Part shown: positions 7,416 to 14,926 of the stretch, piece after piece | Position numbering within the stretch: position 1 is the first letter of the stretch | How the letters are laid out: every line of letters begins with the position of its first letter | NCBI GenBank assembly: GCA_017413675.1 | Contig: JAFPSR010000072.1 | Location: 1-48,093, forward strand | From: Clostridia bacterium | Lineage (GTDB): Bacteria; Bacillota_A; Clostridia; Christensenellales; UBA1750 | Direction of reading: 5' to 3' | DNA: 48,093 bases | Notes under the pieces: model-generated | Database searches by the model: none | Seen by the model: only the letters and a program-made list of their open reading frames with translations | Told to the model about the DNA's origin: nothing | Translations under genes and position numbers: made by a program

Positions 7416-7945
7416 AAATCAGGAATTTGACATATATGGCACTGGCGGTTGCCGTTCTGACCGTCTGCTCCTGGCTGACGATCCCGTTTACCGTCCCCTT
7501 TACGCTGCAGACATTTGCGGTCTTTGCCACCCTTTTGATCCTGGGCGGATGGAAGGGAAGCGCTGCGATCCTTGTTTATCTGCTTATGGGAGCGCTGGGA
7601 CTTCCCGTCTTCTCCGGATTCCGGGGCGGGATCGGGCACCTGCTGGGACCTACAGGGGGCTACCTGTTCGGGTTCGTGCTGACGGGGGCTGCTTACCTGC
7701 TCACAGAGAAGCTGCCCGGCAAGGCCTGGAAACTGGGCGGGCTTGCCATCGGGCTGGTCCTGTGTTATCTCTGCGGGACATTGTGGTTTGTGTACGGGTA
7801 CGGTTCCGCGGGGACGGGCAAGACGATCGGGTACGCTCTGTCGGTCTGCGTGCTGCCGTATATCATTCCGGACCTGGTAAAACTGTATCTTGCCTGGCTG
7901 GTATATAGAAGAGTGAAAAAGGCGGAAGAGAACAACCATGAATAA
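7412..7945 (+). CDS. bioY: BioY family biotin transporter (ECF S component)
   Basis: A 177-residue membrane protein with about six hydrophobic spans and BioY features: the ITIPFTVPFTLQTF segment (as read, LTIPFTVPFTLQTF), LLMGALGLPVFSGFRGG, and GPTGGYLFGF. BioY captures biotin and works alone or with a shared ECF energising module encoded elsewhere. I place the start at the GTG at 7412, which overlaps the preceding TGA and lies 6 bases after GGGAAGGA; a TTG at 7406 would abut the ribosome site. No biotin synthesis genes or BirA box are visible nearby. Confidence 0.92.
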   Translation: MKIRNLTYMALAVAVLTVCSWLTIPFTVPFTLQTFAVFATLLILGGWKGSAAILVYLLMGALGLPVFSGFRGGIGHLLGPTGGYLFGFVLTGAAYLLTEKLPGKAWKLGGLAIGLVLCYLCGTLWFVYGYGSAGTGKTIGYALSVCVLPYIIPDLVKLYLAWLVYRRVKKAEENNHE

Positions 7946-8642
7946 CAAAAAACTTCTGATTCTGTTGGGTGTCCTGGTCGTTGCACTGGGAGTAGTGATC
8001 GGCGTGTTCCTGACTCAAAGAGAGAAAGATCCGCAGGAACAGGCAAAGAAAAACGATAAAGCGCCCGCAACCGGCGTCAAACTGGACGTCGGCAAGCCGA
8101 AAAAATACGATGCGCCGGTGCACGAAGCCAAACATCCAGTTGCCGTGATTACCTTTACGGACGGCAGCGTGATCCGCATCGAACTGTATCCGGAGATTGC
8201 CCCGGTTACGGTGAGCAACTTCCTGAAACTCTGCGGGCAGAAATTCTATGACGGATTGACAATCCACCGGGTATCCCCGGGATTCGTGATCCAGGGCGGT
8301 GCCCCGGGATCCAACCCGGCGGCAGGTGCCAGCTGGACGATCAAAGGGGAATTTGCTTCCAACGGCTTTGAGAATACGCTGTCCCACCGAAGGGGAACCG
8401 TTTCCATGGCCCGTACGTCCGCGGACAAGAACAGCGCTTCGTCCCAGTTCTTTATCGTTCTGGATGACAAGGCTGTCAAATCCCTGGATGGGGATTATGC
8501 CGCGTTCGGCCGGGTGCTGGACGCTGAAAGCATGGCGGTAGTGGACGCGATCGCGAAACTGGAGATTACCAATCCCTATGCGGAGACCCTGCGGGTGGAG
8601 CCGGTATTTGAAAGCATCCGGATCGAACCGGCAACGGAGTAA
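7938..8642 (+). CDS. Membrane-anchored cyclophilin-type peptidyl-prolyl isomerase
   Basis: A 234-residue protein with an uncleaved-looking N-terminal membrane anchor (about 5-27, no lipobox cysteine), a charged linker to about 65, and a cyclophilin domain. Landmarks are NFLKLC, YDGLTIHRVSPGFVIQGG (the catalytic Arg is in HRV), SSQFFIVL and AAFGRVLDAE. It should assist prolyl isomerisation of secreted proteins outside the membrane. The start overlaps bioY by 8 bases; a strong terminator follows, so it ends the operon. Confidence 0.93.
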   Translation: MNNKKLLILLGVLVVALGVVIGVFLTQREKDPQEQAKKNDKAPATGVKLDVGKPKKYDAPVHEAKHPVAVITFTDGSVIRIELYPEIAPVTVSNFLKLCGQKFYDGLTIHRVSPGFVIQGGAPGSNPAAGASWTIKGEFASNGFENTLSHRRGTVSMARTSADKNSASSQFFIVLDDKAVKSLDGDYAAFGRVLDAESMAVVDAIAKLEITNPYAETLRVEPVFESIRIEPATE

Positions 8643-8668
8643 AGTGCGGACCGATATGGATTTATAAG

Positions 8669-8698
8669 AAAAAGCGGGAAGGTTCTTCCCGCTTTTTT
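8669..8698. terminator. Strong intrinsic terminator
   Basis: A 13-bp stem (8669-8681 with 8685-8697) with a GTT loop ends in six T residues. It closes the msrC-to-cyclophilin operon. Confidence 0.92.
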
Positions 8699-8758
8699 AG
8701 GTTTGTGAAAAGGATGTGCAGAGTTTTTGTAAAACGCCGGAAGAGGGGGTTGGATCAA

Positions 8759-8787
8759 TTGACTTCCCCCTTTCTTTTTGTCATAAT
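8759..8787 (+). promoter_or_regulatory. Promoter-like element just before nth
   Basis: TTGACT (8759-8764), 17-base spacer, CATAAT (8782-8787) is a good match. Its predicted start near 8794 would fall inside the ribosome-binding site of nth (8790-8797), so either the mRNA is nearly leaderless or this match is not the real promoter. Confidence 0.4.
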
Positions 8788-8803
8788 GCAGGAGGTGATG
8801 TGT

Positions 8804-9481
8804 ATGCTCAATGCCTGTGAAATTCAGCAGGTACTGTCCATTCTCAGAGAAACGTACCCGGATGCGGCGCCGCAATTGGACTTTGGCAATGCGTACCAGC
8901 TCCTTGCGGCGGTCATCCTAAGTGCACAGTGTACAGACCGGCAGGTCAACAAGGTGACCCCGGCCTTATTTGCGCGGTTCCCTTCCCCGGAGGATCTGGC
9001 GGGAGCGGACGTGCAGGAGGTCGAAACGCTCATTAAGAGCTGCGGGTTCTACCATACAAAAGCCCGCCACCTGATTGACACCTGCAAGGCCATCTGTTCG
9101 GAATTCGGCGGTCAGGTACCTTCCACACTGGAGGAACTCAGAACCCTGCCGGGCGTCGGGCGGAAAACGGCCAATGTTGTTTATGCCTGTGCTTTCCATG
9201 GGGATGCCATTGCGGTGGATACGCATGTATTCCGCGTTACGAACCGGATCGGGCTGGCGCATGCTTCCGACGTGGAGAAGACAGAGTTCCAGCTTATGGA
9301 AAACATCCCGAAAGATCTCTGGTCGCTGAGCCATCACCTTTTGATCTTCCACGGCCGCAGGATCTGCCACGCACAGCGGAAGGACTGCGGGCACTGCCCG
9401 CTGACCGGACTGTGCGAAACCTATCTGCGGGAAAACGGGGGATCCGAAACTGCCGGGCAGGCAAAGGAGGAAAAACAATGA
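8804..9481 (+). CDS. nth: Endonuclease III
   Basis: A 225-residue DNA glycosylase/AP lyase of base-excision repair for oxidised pyrimidines. The helix-hairpin-helix LPGVGRKTANVV carries the catalytic Lys121, followed by Asp139 in AVDTHVFR. The C-terminal [4Fe-4S] loop is intact (Cys188, 195, 198, 204; spacing C-x6-C-x2-C-x5-C). The start is the ATG 6 bases after a canonical AGGAGGTG; ATGs at 8786 and 8798 are in frame but too close to or before that site. Its stop overlaps the nfnA start (ATGA), so translation of the three genes is linked. Confidence 0.96.
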   Translation: MLNACEIQQVLSILRETYPDAAPQLDFGNAYQLLAAVILSAQCTDRQVNKVTPALFARFPSPEDLAGADVQEVETLIKSCGFYHTKARHLIDTCKAICSEFGGQVPSTLEELRTLPGVGRKTANVVYACAFHGDAIAVDTHVFRVTNRIGLAHASDVEKTEFQLMENIPKDLWSLSHHLLIFHGRRICHAQRKDCGHCPLTGLCETYLRENGGSETAGQAKEEKQ

Positions 9482-10308
9482 CGAAAGTTGTGTATAAGGA
9501 AAAACTGGCACCCTCACTGTTCCGTATGGACCTGGAGGCGCCCCGGATTGCCGCCAAGGCAATGCCCGGCCAGTTTATCATCGTGCGGCCCACCTCCGAC
9601 GGGGAGAGAATTCCCCTGACGGTTGCCGGTTATGACCGGGAAAAAGGTCTGATCACCATCATTTTCCAGGTGGTCGGTGCAACGACATATATTCTTTCCC
9701 AGATTGAGCAGGGGGAAGAAGTGGCCGATTTCGTAGGTCCGCTCGGACAGCCCAGTCATTTTGAAGGGGTCAAGAGGGTCATCTGCATCGGCGGCGGCGT
9801 TGGAACCGCGGTTGTATATCCGCAGGTCCGCCATCTGCATGAGCAGGGTGTTTCCGTGGATGTCATCAACGGCGCCCGTACGAAAGAACTCGTAATTCTG
9901 GAAAAGGAACTCCGTGAGAACAGTGATAATCTGTACATCACCACGGATGACGGAAGCTATGTGCGCAAGGGCTTCGTAACGGATGTGCTGCGCGAGCTCC
10001 TGGAAAAGGGTGAAAAATACGATATGGCGGTTGCCATCGGGCCGATCCCGATGATGAAAGCGGTCTGCGCCGTAACCAAGGAATTCAACCTGAAGACCAT
10101 GGTTTCCCTGAACCCGATCATGGTAGACGGTACCGGGATGTGCGGCGGCTGCCGTGTCACGGTCGGCGGAAAGACCAAATATGCCTGCGTCGACGGGCCG
10201 GATTTTGACGGACACCTGGTGGATTTCGACGAAATGGCTTCCCGTTCCCGTATGTATAAAGAAGAAGAGGCCTGCCTGAGCGGCCTGTTTGGCGGAGGAA
10301 ACAAGTAA
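9478..10308 (+). CDS. nfnA: Ferredoxin-NADP+ transhydrogenase-type FAD/NAD-binding subunit (NfnA/SudB family)
   Basis: A 276-residue flavoprotein subunit. An N-terminal FAD-binding barrel with RIPLTVAGYD precedes a nucleotide-binding domain (GGGVGTAVVYPQ, about 105-116) and a C-terminal [2Fe-2S] site with Cys222, Cys225 and Cys237 in DGTGMCGGC...YACVDGP; in the characterised Thermotoga NfnA an aspartate is, to my recollection, the fourth ligand, and Asp217 is available. With NfnB it couples NADH and reduced ferredoxin to reduction of NADP+ by flavin-based bifurcation. The paired genes may alternatively be annotated as sulfide dehydrogenase or glutamate-synthase-like. Overlaps nth by 4 bases and nfnB by 1. 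Confidence 0.88.
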   Translation: MTKVVYKEKLAPSLFRMDLEAPRIAAKAMPGQFIIVRPTSDGERIPLTVAGYDREKGLITIIFQVVGATTYILSQIEQGEEVADFVGPLGQPSHFEGVKRVICIGGGVGTAVVYPQVRHLHEQGVSVDVINGARTKELVILEKELRENSDNLYITTDDGSYVRKGFVTDVLRELLEKGEKYDMAVAIGPIPMMKAVCAVTKEFNLKTMVSLNPIMVDGTGMCGGCRVTVGGKTKYACVDGPDFDGHLVDFDEMASRSRMYKEEEACLSGLFGGGNK

Positions 10309-11693
10309 TGGCAGAAAGAATCAGCAGAACACCGATGCGGGAGCAGGATCCCGCCGTCCGTGCCCATAACTTTGAGGAAGTTGCCTACGGCTATAATGAA
10401 GAGGAAGCCATGCGGGAAGCATCCCGCTGCCTGCAGTGCAAGAACCCGCTCTGCATGAAAGGCTGCCCGGTTGCCGTACAGATCCCGCAGTTCATCGGAA
10501 AGATCAAGGAAGGCAACTTCGCGGAAGCAATCCGCCTGATCAAGGAAACCAACGCGCTGCCTGCCGTCTGCGGACGTGTCTGCCCGCAGGAGGAACAGTG
10601 CGAGAGCAAGTGCGTGCTGGGCATCCGTTCCGAACCGGTCGCCATCGGCCGTCTGGAGCGTTTCGCCGCGGATTATGCCCTGCAGCATGCGGAAAAGAAA
10701 CCGTATGACATCCAGGAGAACGGCCATAAGGTTGCCATCGTCGGCGCCGGCCCCTCCGGACTGACCTGCGCGCAGGCTCTCCGGCAGAAAGGATATGCGG
10801 TTACGATTTTCGAGGCATTCCATGCACCCGGCGGCGTGCTGATCTATGGGATCCCGGAATTCCGTCTTCCCAAGTCCCTGGTGCAGACCGAGATCGACCA
10901 GCTGACGGCTATGGGCGTGGATATCCAGCTTAATACGGTAATCGGCCGTACCATTACCGTGGACGAACTCTTTGAAGAAGGCTATGAAGCCGTTTTCATC
11001 GGGTCCGGTGCCGGCCTGCCCAAGTTTATGAATATCCCCGGGGAGAACCTGAACGGTGTATACAGCGCCAATGAGTTCCTGACCCGGATCAACCTGATGA
11101 AGGCCTACCGTCCCGACAGCCAGACCCCGATCAAGCACGGGAAAGTGGTTGCGGTCGTCGGTGCCGGCAACGTCGCCATGGATGCAGCCCGCTCCGCCCT
11201 GCGCCTGGGTGCGGAAAAGGTTTATATCGTATACCGCCGCGGCGAGGAAGAAATCCCCGCCCGGAAGGAAGAAGTGCATCACGCCAAACAGGAAGGCATT
11301 ATCTTCTCTCTCCTTCGCAACCCGGTACGCGTTATCGGGGAGAACGGCTGGGTCAAAGGCCTGGAGTGCATCCGCATGGAACTGGGCGAACCTGATGCGA
11401 GCGGACGCCGCCGCCCGGTAGCCGTGGAAGGCAGTGAGTTCGTGATTGACTGTGACATCGTCGTCATGGCCATCGGGACCGATCCCAATCCGCTGATCCG
11501 CTCCACCACCCCTGGACTGGATGTGACCAGCTGGGGCGGCATTATCGTCAATGAGGAAACCATGCAGACCAGCCGTGAGGCTGTGTATGCCGGCGGGGAT
11601 GCCGTAACGGGTTCCGCGACGGTCATCCTGGCCATGGGAGCCGGGAAAGCCGCTGCTAAGGCCATTGACGAACAGATCCAGGGAAAGCAGTAA
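10308..11693 (+). CDS. nfnB: NfnB / GltA-type NADPH-dependent oxidoreductase large subunit
   Basis: A 461-residue protein. The N-terminal domain carries two cysteine groups for [4Fe-4S] clusters (Cys41, 44, 49, 53 and Cys88, 92, 98, 102). A first Rossmann fold follows (VAIVGAGPSG, about 142-151, FAD), then a second (VVAVVGAGNVAMDAA, about 281-295, NADPH), and the C-terminal GD-box YAGGDAVTGS. Such proteins are often labelled glutamate synthase small chain GltA, but the partner upstream is an NfnA-type subunit and there is no glutamate-synthase large subunit, so transhydrogenase is the better call. One-base overlap with nfnA (TAATG). Confidence 0.88.
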   Translation: MAERISRTPMREQDPAVRAHNFEEVAYGYNEEEAMREASRCLQCKNPLCMKGCPVAVQIPQFIGKIKEGNFAEAIRLIKETNALPAVCGRVCPQEEQCESKCVLGIRSEPVAIGRLERFAADYALQHAEKKPYDIQENGHKVAIVGAGPSGLTCAQALRQKGYAVTIFEAFHAPGGVLIYGIPEFRLPKSLVQTEIDQLTAMGVDIQLNTVIGRTITVDELFEEGYEAVFIGSGAGLPKFMNIPGENLNGVYSANEFLTRINLMKAYRPDSQTPIKHGKVVAVVGAGNVAMDAARSALRLGAEKVYIVYRRGEEEIPARKEEVHHAKQEGIIFSLLRNPVRVIGENGWVKGLECIRMELGEPDASGRRRPVAVEGSEFVIDCDIVVMAIGTDPNPLIRSTTPGLDVTSWGGIIVNEETMQTSREAVYAGGDAVTGSATVILAMGAGKAAAKAIDEQIQGKQ

Positions 11694-11706
11694 TACCGGA
11701 AACAAC

Positions 11707-11754
11707 AAGGCTGGAAAGGGAAATCCCGCAGGGAACCCTTGACAGCCTTTTGTT
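11707..11754 (+). terminator. Terminator after nfnAB
   Basis: A long stacked hairpin: AAGGCTG/CAGCCTT outside (11707-11713 with 11743-11749), then AAGGG/CCCTT and TCCC/GGGA inside, with a TTTTGTT-rich end. Confidence 0.75.
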
Positions 11755-11797
11755 ATGCAGCCGGGAAAAGATAGCGGTGGAATAATAATCCCATATA

Positions 11798-11806
11798 TGG
11801 TATAAT
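11798..11806 (+). promoter_or_regulatory. Extended -10 promoter of the CapA-like gene
   Basis: TGG directly precedes a perfect TATAAT (11801-11806), an extended -10. No convincing -35 is seen. The start near 11813 supports use of the ATG at 11853 rather than 11820. Confidence 0.6.
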
Positions 11807-11852
11807 ATCTTGAAAAATAATGGCGGTTTACCGCAATGGATGGGATTTCTAC

Positions 11853-13157
11853 ATGTTATATACAAGAAAAAACAATCCGAGAGGAAAACTGAACTGGGTT
11901 CATGTGGCGGAAGTTGCCGGCGCGCTGGCGGCGGTAACCCTGCTCCTGATCTGGGCCTTCGGCGGATTCTCCGGCGGCAACCGGGAAGGGAACACTGCCC
12001 AGGTGACAGCAACGCCGGAAACGGTATCTACGGCAACGTCGGAAGTCCAGCCGGCAACCCAGACGCCGGCATCGGCAGCCACGGCTACTGCAGAGCCTTC
12101 CACACCGGCTCCGACGGAAACCCCGCTGACAGGGAAGGAAACGGTGACGCTCGGAATTGCCGGGGATATTCTGCTGGACGGGAACGTTACCGGCGCGGGG
12201 GAAAGCGGGAGGAACCGGTATGATTTTGCCCCGTTCTATGAAAAGATTGCCGAAGACCTCCAGAAAACGGATTTCACGATCGGGACCCTGGAAGCCCCGG
12301 TTGTGGATGGGGTGAGGGCTTCGGATTACCCGCGGGCGAATGCCCCGAAAGCATTCCTGGAAGCTTTGGCAAAGGCCGGGTTTGACATGGTGAACCTTGC
12401 CACCAACCACGCCCTGGACCAGGGAGCGGAAGGTGTCGGAAAGACCGAGGAAGCGGTGGAGTCTGTGGAAGGCCTTGCTGCGACCGGGACGGTCAATACG
12501 CAGGGAGCCTTCCTGCAGGGACAGAAACTGAAGATCGCGGTCCTCGGTTACACGGTTTCCTCCGAAAGGGAGAAGGAAACCTTTGCCGCTTCGGTCCGTG
12601 AACTGACGAAGGAAAACGTGGAAGCGGACGTGAAAAAGGCGCGGGAAAACGGCGCGAAAGTGATCGTTGCCCTGGTACACTGGGGGACGGAAAAGGCCGC
12701 CGAAGTATCCGCAGAGATGAAGGAACAGGCCCAGATGCTGGCGGATGCCGGGATTGACGTGGTTGCGGGCAGCAACGTCCGCCGACTCCTTCCGGCTGCC
12801 ATGCTGAAAGGCAGGGATGACAAGGGCCAGGAGAAGGACTGCCTGGTCGCCTACTCCCTGGGCAGTTTCCTGACCAACGCTCTGGAGATGCCCTACGATA
12901 CCTCCGTGCTGGTCCGGCTTACCCTGACCTATGATTTCGATGCGGACAAGCTGTCCGTGGAAATCAGGGAATACCTGCCGACCTGGACCCTGCGCTACAG
13001 CAATAACGGGAAATATCATTTCGAAGTGCTTCCGGCTGCCGCCTGGCAGGATAAGAAGCATACCGGGATCGGGAGAAGCCAGCGTGCCCGGCTGACCAAG
13101 GCGGTCCAGACCGCTGCGGGCATCCTGGGAGAGGATCCCCTGAAGCTGGCGAAATAA
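11853..13157 (+). CDS. CapA-family membrane protein with degenerate metal site
   Basis: A 434-residue protein: membrane anchor (about 18-38), Thr/Ala/Pro-rich linker (50-93), then a CapA/PgsA metallophosphatase-like domain. Seen motifs are GDILL (Asp105), TLEAP, NLATNHALDQG (Asn185, His186), VHWGTE (His276) and YSLGSF (335). The usual GxHPHVLQ block, which supplies metal-binding histidines, is replaced by GSNVRRLLP (306-314). So the fold is present but the metal centre is probably incomplete. CapA/PgsA proteins act in poly-gamma-glutamate or capsule handling; a binding or altered role is possible here. I prefer the ATG at 11853 because a start at 11820 would leave a leader of about 7 bases. 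No polyglutamate synthesis genes are adjacent. Confidence 0.85.
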   Translation: MLYTRKNNPRGKLNWVHVAEVAGALAAVTLLLIWAFGGFSGGNREGNTAQVTATPETVSTATSEVQPATQTPASAATATAEPSTPAPTETPLTGKETVTLGIAGDILLDGNVTGAGESGRNRYDFAPFYEKIAEDLQKTDFTIGTLEAPVVDGVRASDYPRANAPKAFLEALAKAGFDMVNLATNHALDQGAEGVGKTEEAVESVEGLAATGTVNTQGAFLQGQKLKIAVLGYTVSSEREKETFAASVRELTKENVEADVKKARENGAKVIVALVHWGTEKAAEVSAEMKEQAQMLADAGIDVVAGSNVRRLLPAAMLKGRDDKGQEKDCLVAYSLGSFLTNALEMPYDTSVLVRLTLTYDFDADKLSVEIREYLPTWTLRYSNNGKYHFEVLPAAAWQDKKHTGIGRSQRARLTKAVQTAAGILGEDPLKLAK

Positions 13158-13194
13158 ACACACAGTCCGGATTTGAGAAGACTGGAAAGGAAGA

Positions 13195-14238
13195 GTGAAT
13201 CAGATGAGGTTAAGTTCACAGGGAAGCCGTCCTTTTGATGCCATCGGAATGGGGGAGGTCATGCTCCGGCTGACACCGCCGGACCGTGACAGGATTTCCC
13301 TGAGCGCGACTTTTGAAAAGAGCGTGGGCGGTTCGGAACTGAACGTAATGTGCGGGATTTCCCAATTGGGCCTTAGGACTGCGGTATTGACCGCCCTTCC
13401 GGATAATGCACTGGGCCATTTCGTGAAGAACCGGATCCGTTACAACGGGGTTTCGGATGATTTTCTGGTATTTGACCAGACGGAGGATGCCCGCCTGGGG
13501 ACCTATTTCTACGAAATGGGCGTTCATCCCCGCAAGCCTTCCGTCCTGTATGACCGGAAGAATTCCTCCTTCGTCAATATGACCTTTGACCAGATTGATC
13601 CGGACCTGCCAGCGTCCACGCGTGCGTTCCACGTCAGCGGGATTACCCTGGGACTGAACCGGAATATCCGGGAGACGGCGATGCGGCTGGTCCGGGAGTG
13701 CAAGGACGCCGGCTGCCTGATCACGTTCGACGTCAACTACCGCGCGGCACTGTGGAGCGAAGAGGAAGCCAAGGCGGCCGTGGACGAGATCCTGCCGCTG
13801 GTGGACGTGCTCTTTGTCAGTGAGGAAACCAGCCGCCGCATGCTGGCCAGAACCGGGACGGCACAGGAAATCATCCGTTCGTTCGTGGATGATTACGGGA
13901 TGCAGATTGTCTGCATGACGATGCGTACGGTCTCTTCCCCGACACGGCACAACTGGGATTCGATGCTGTATGATGCGGGCCGGGATATCTTCTACCGGGA
14001 AGCTCCTTATACCGATATCGAGGTTGTGGACCGGATCGGGTCCGGGGATGCCTACCTGAGCGGCGTACTGGCGGGGCTGCTGGGAGATTACGGCCCCCTG
14101 CAGGCACTGAAGATGGGGAACGCCATGGCGGCGATGAAGAACACCGTGTTCGGGGATATGCCCGCAAGTGACCCCAAAGAGGTACGTTCCATTATTGCGG
14201 CCCATGACGGTGCGGTCCAGGATGAATTGAACAGATGA
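13195..14238 (+). CDS. PfkB-family sugar kinase (2-keto-3-deoxygluconate-kinase-like)
   Basis: A 347-residue carbohydrate kinase. It begins with the GEVMLRLTPP strand typical of the KDG-kinase branch, has the substrate-side GGSELNVMCGISQLG motif, and the C-terminal VDRIGSGDAYLSG with the catalytic Asp. It phosphorylates a sugar or sugar acid, most likely 2-keto-3-deoxygluconate, but the exact substrate is inference. The start is uncertain: GTG at 13195 is rather close to AAGGA, while ATG at 13204 is rather far. No aldolase neighbour is present; it stands alone between CapA and the convergent iorAB operon. Confidence 0.87.
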   Translation: MNQMRLSSQGSRPFDAIGMGEVMLRLTPPDRDRISLSATFEKSVGGSELNVMCGISQLGLRTAVLTALPDNALGHFVKNRIRYNGVSDDFLVFDQTEDARLGTYFYEMGVHPRKPSVLYDRKNSSFVNMTFDQIDPDLPASTRAFHVSGITLGLNRNIRETAMRLVRECKDAGCLITFDVNYRAALWSEEEAKAAVDEILPLVDVLFVSEETSRRMLARTGTAQEIIRSFVDDYGMQIVCMTMRTVSSPTRHNWDSMLYDAGRDIFYREAPYTDIEVVDRIGSGDAYLSGVLAGLLGDYGPLQALKMGNAMAAMKNTVFGDMPASDPKEVRSIIAAHDGAVQDELNR

Positions 14239-14251
14239 AGCTGTCTGTATA

Positions 14252-14287
14252 AAAAGTTCCGGCAGGATGATTCCTGCCGGAACTTTT
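14252..14287. terminator. Bidirectional terminator after the sugar kinase
   Basis: A perfect 16-bp stem (14252-14267 with 14272-14287, TGAT loop) with AAAA and TTTT ends, 13 bases past the kinase stop. Confidence 0.92.
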
Positions 14288-14292
14288 GACAT

Positions 14293-14326
14293 AAAAAAGG
14301 AGATTTTCCAACAATGGAAAATCTCC
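14293..14326 (-). terminator. Intrinsic terminator of iorAB
   Basis: On the minus strand a perfect 12-bp stem (14326-14315 with 14310-14299) is followed by six T residues (14298-14293). It stands 30 bases past the iorB stop. Confidence 0.92.
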
Positions 14327-14356
14327 CGATCAGACTGTTTGCAGGGTACGCGCGGA

Positions 14357-14926
14357 TTAACGGAATTCCCTTCCGACCTCGAAAGCCCGGAGATTCACAT
14401 CCATAAAGCGTTCCGGAACCGTTTCCTTCAAGGCTTCCACCCAGAGCTCGTGAGAGAAAGGCAGATGGTTGCTCAGCGCGCCCATCAGCACAACGTTCAT
14501 GACCCGGACGTTGCCCAGTTGGAGGGCAATATCCCCGGCAGGCATGGAGACAACCTTGGCTTTCTCCGCCACCTTTTCCAACGGGTTCTCCGGATATTTG
14601 GCGGTTCCTGTGATGACAGGCATGGGAGCAATCTGCTGCTCGTTGACCACCACGGCGCCGCCCTCTTTCACGTAGGGCAGGGCACGGAGGGCTTCCAGTT
14701 CCTCGAAAGCCAGGATGACATCGGCACCGCCCTGTTCGATCATGGGGGAGAATACATTTTCCCCGATCCGGACATAGGTGATGACGCTGCCGCCGCGCTG
14801 GGACATGCCGTGTACTTCACTGACCTTGACATCCAGGTTTGCCTTCACGGCCAAAGCACCCAGGATTTTGCTGGCGAGCAGGGTTCCCTGACCGCCGACA
14901 CCGACGATTACGATTCCGTATGTCAT
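14357..14926 (-). CDS. iorB: Indolepyruvate:ferredoxin oxidoreductase beta subunit
   Basis: A 189-residue gamma-type oxidoreductase domain. The start GVGGQGTLLASKILG and the HGMSQRGGSVITYVRIG block are hallmarks of the pyruvate/indolepyruvate ferredoxin oxidoreductase gamma-like subunit. With IorA it converts indolepyruvate and other aryl pyruvates, oxidatively decarboxylating them to aryl-acetyl-CoA and reducing ferredoxin. Its start overlaps the iorA stop by 4 bases (ATGA), so the subunits are made together. Confidence 0.95.
   Translation of the reverse strand: MTYGIVIVGVGGQGTLLASKILGALAVKANLDVKVSEVHGMSQRGGSVITYVRIGENVFSPMIEQGGADVILAFEELEALRALPYVKEGGAVVVNEQQIAPMPVITGTAKYPENPLEKVAEKAKVVSMPAGDIALQLGNVRVMNVVLMGALSNHLPFSHELWVEALKETVPERFMDVNLRAFEVGREFR

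Noticed and set aside
10308..11693. Glutamate synthase small subunit as the function of the NfnB gene
   Set aside because: No large glutamate synthase subunit is nearby and the upstream gene is an NfnA-type partner, so transhydrogenase is the better fit.
9957..11708. Minus-strand open frame of 583 codons opposite nfnB
   Set aside because: Shadow of nfnB; starts in a terminator region and has no recognisable motif.
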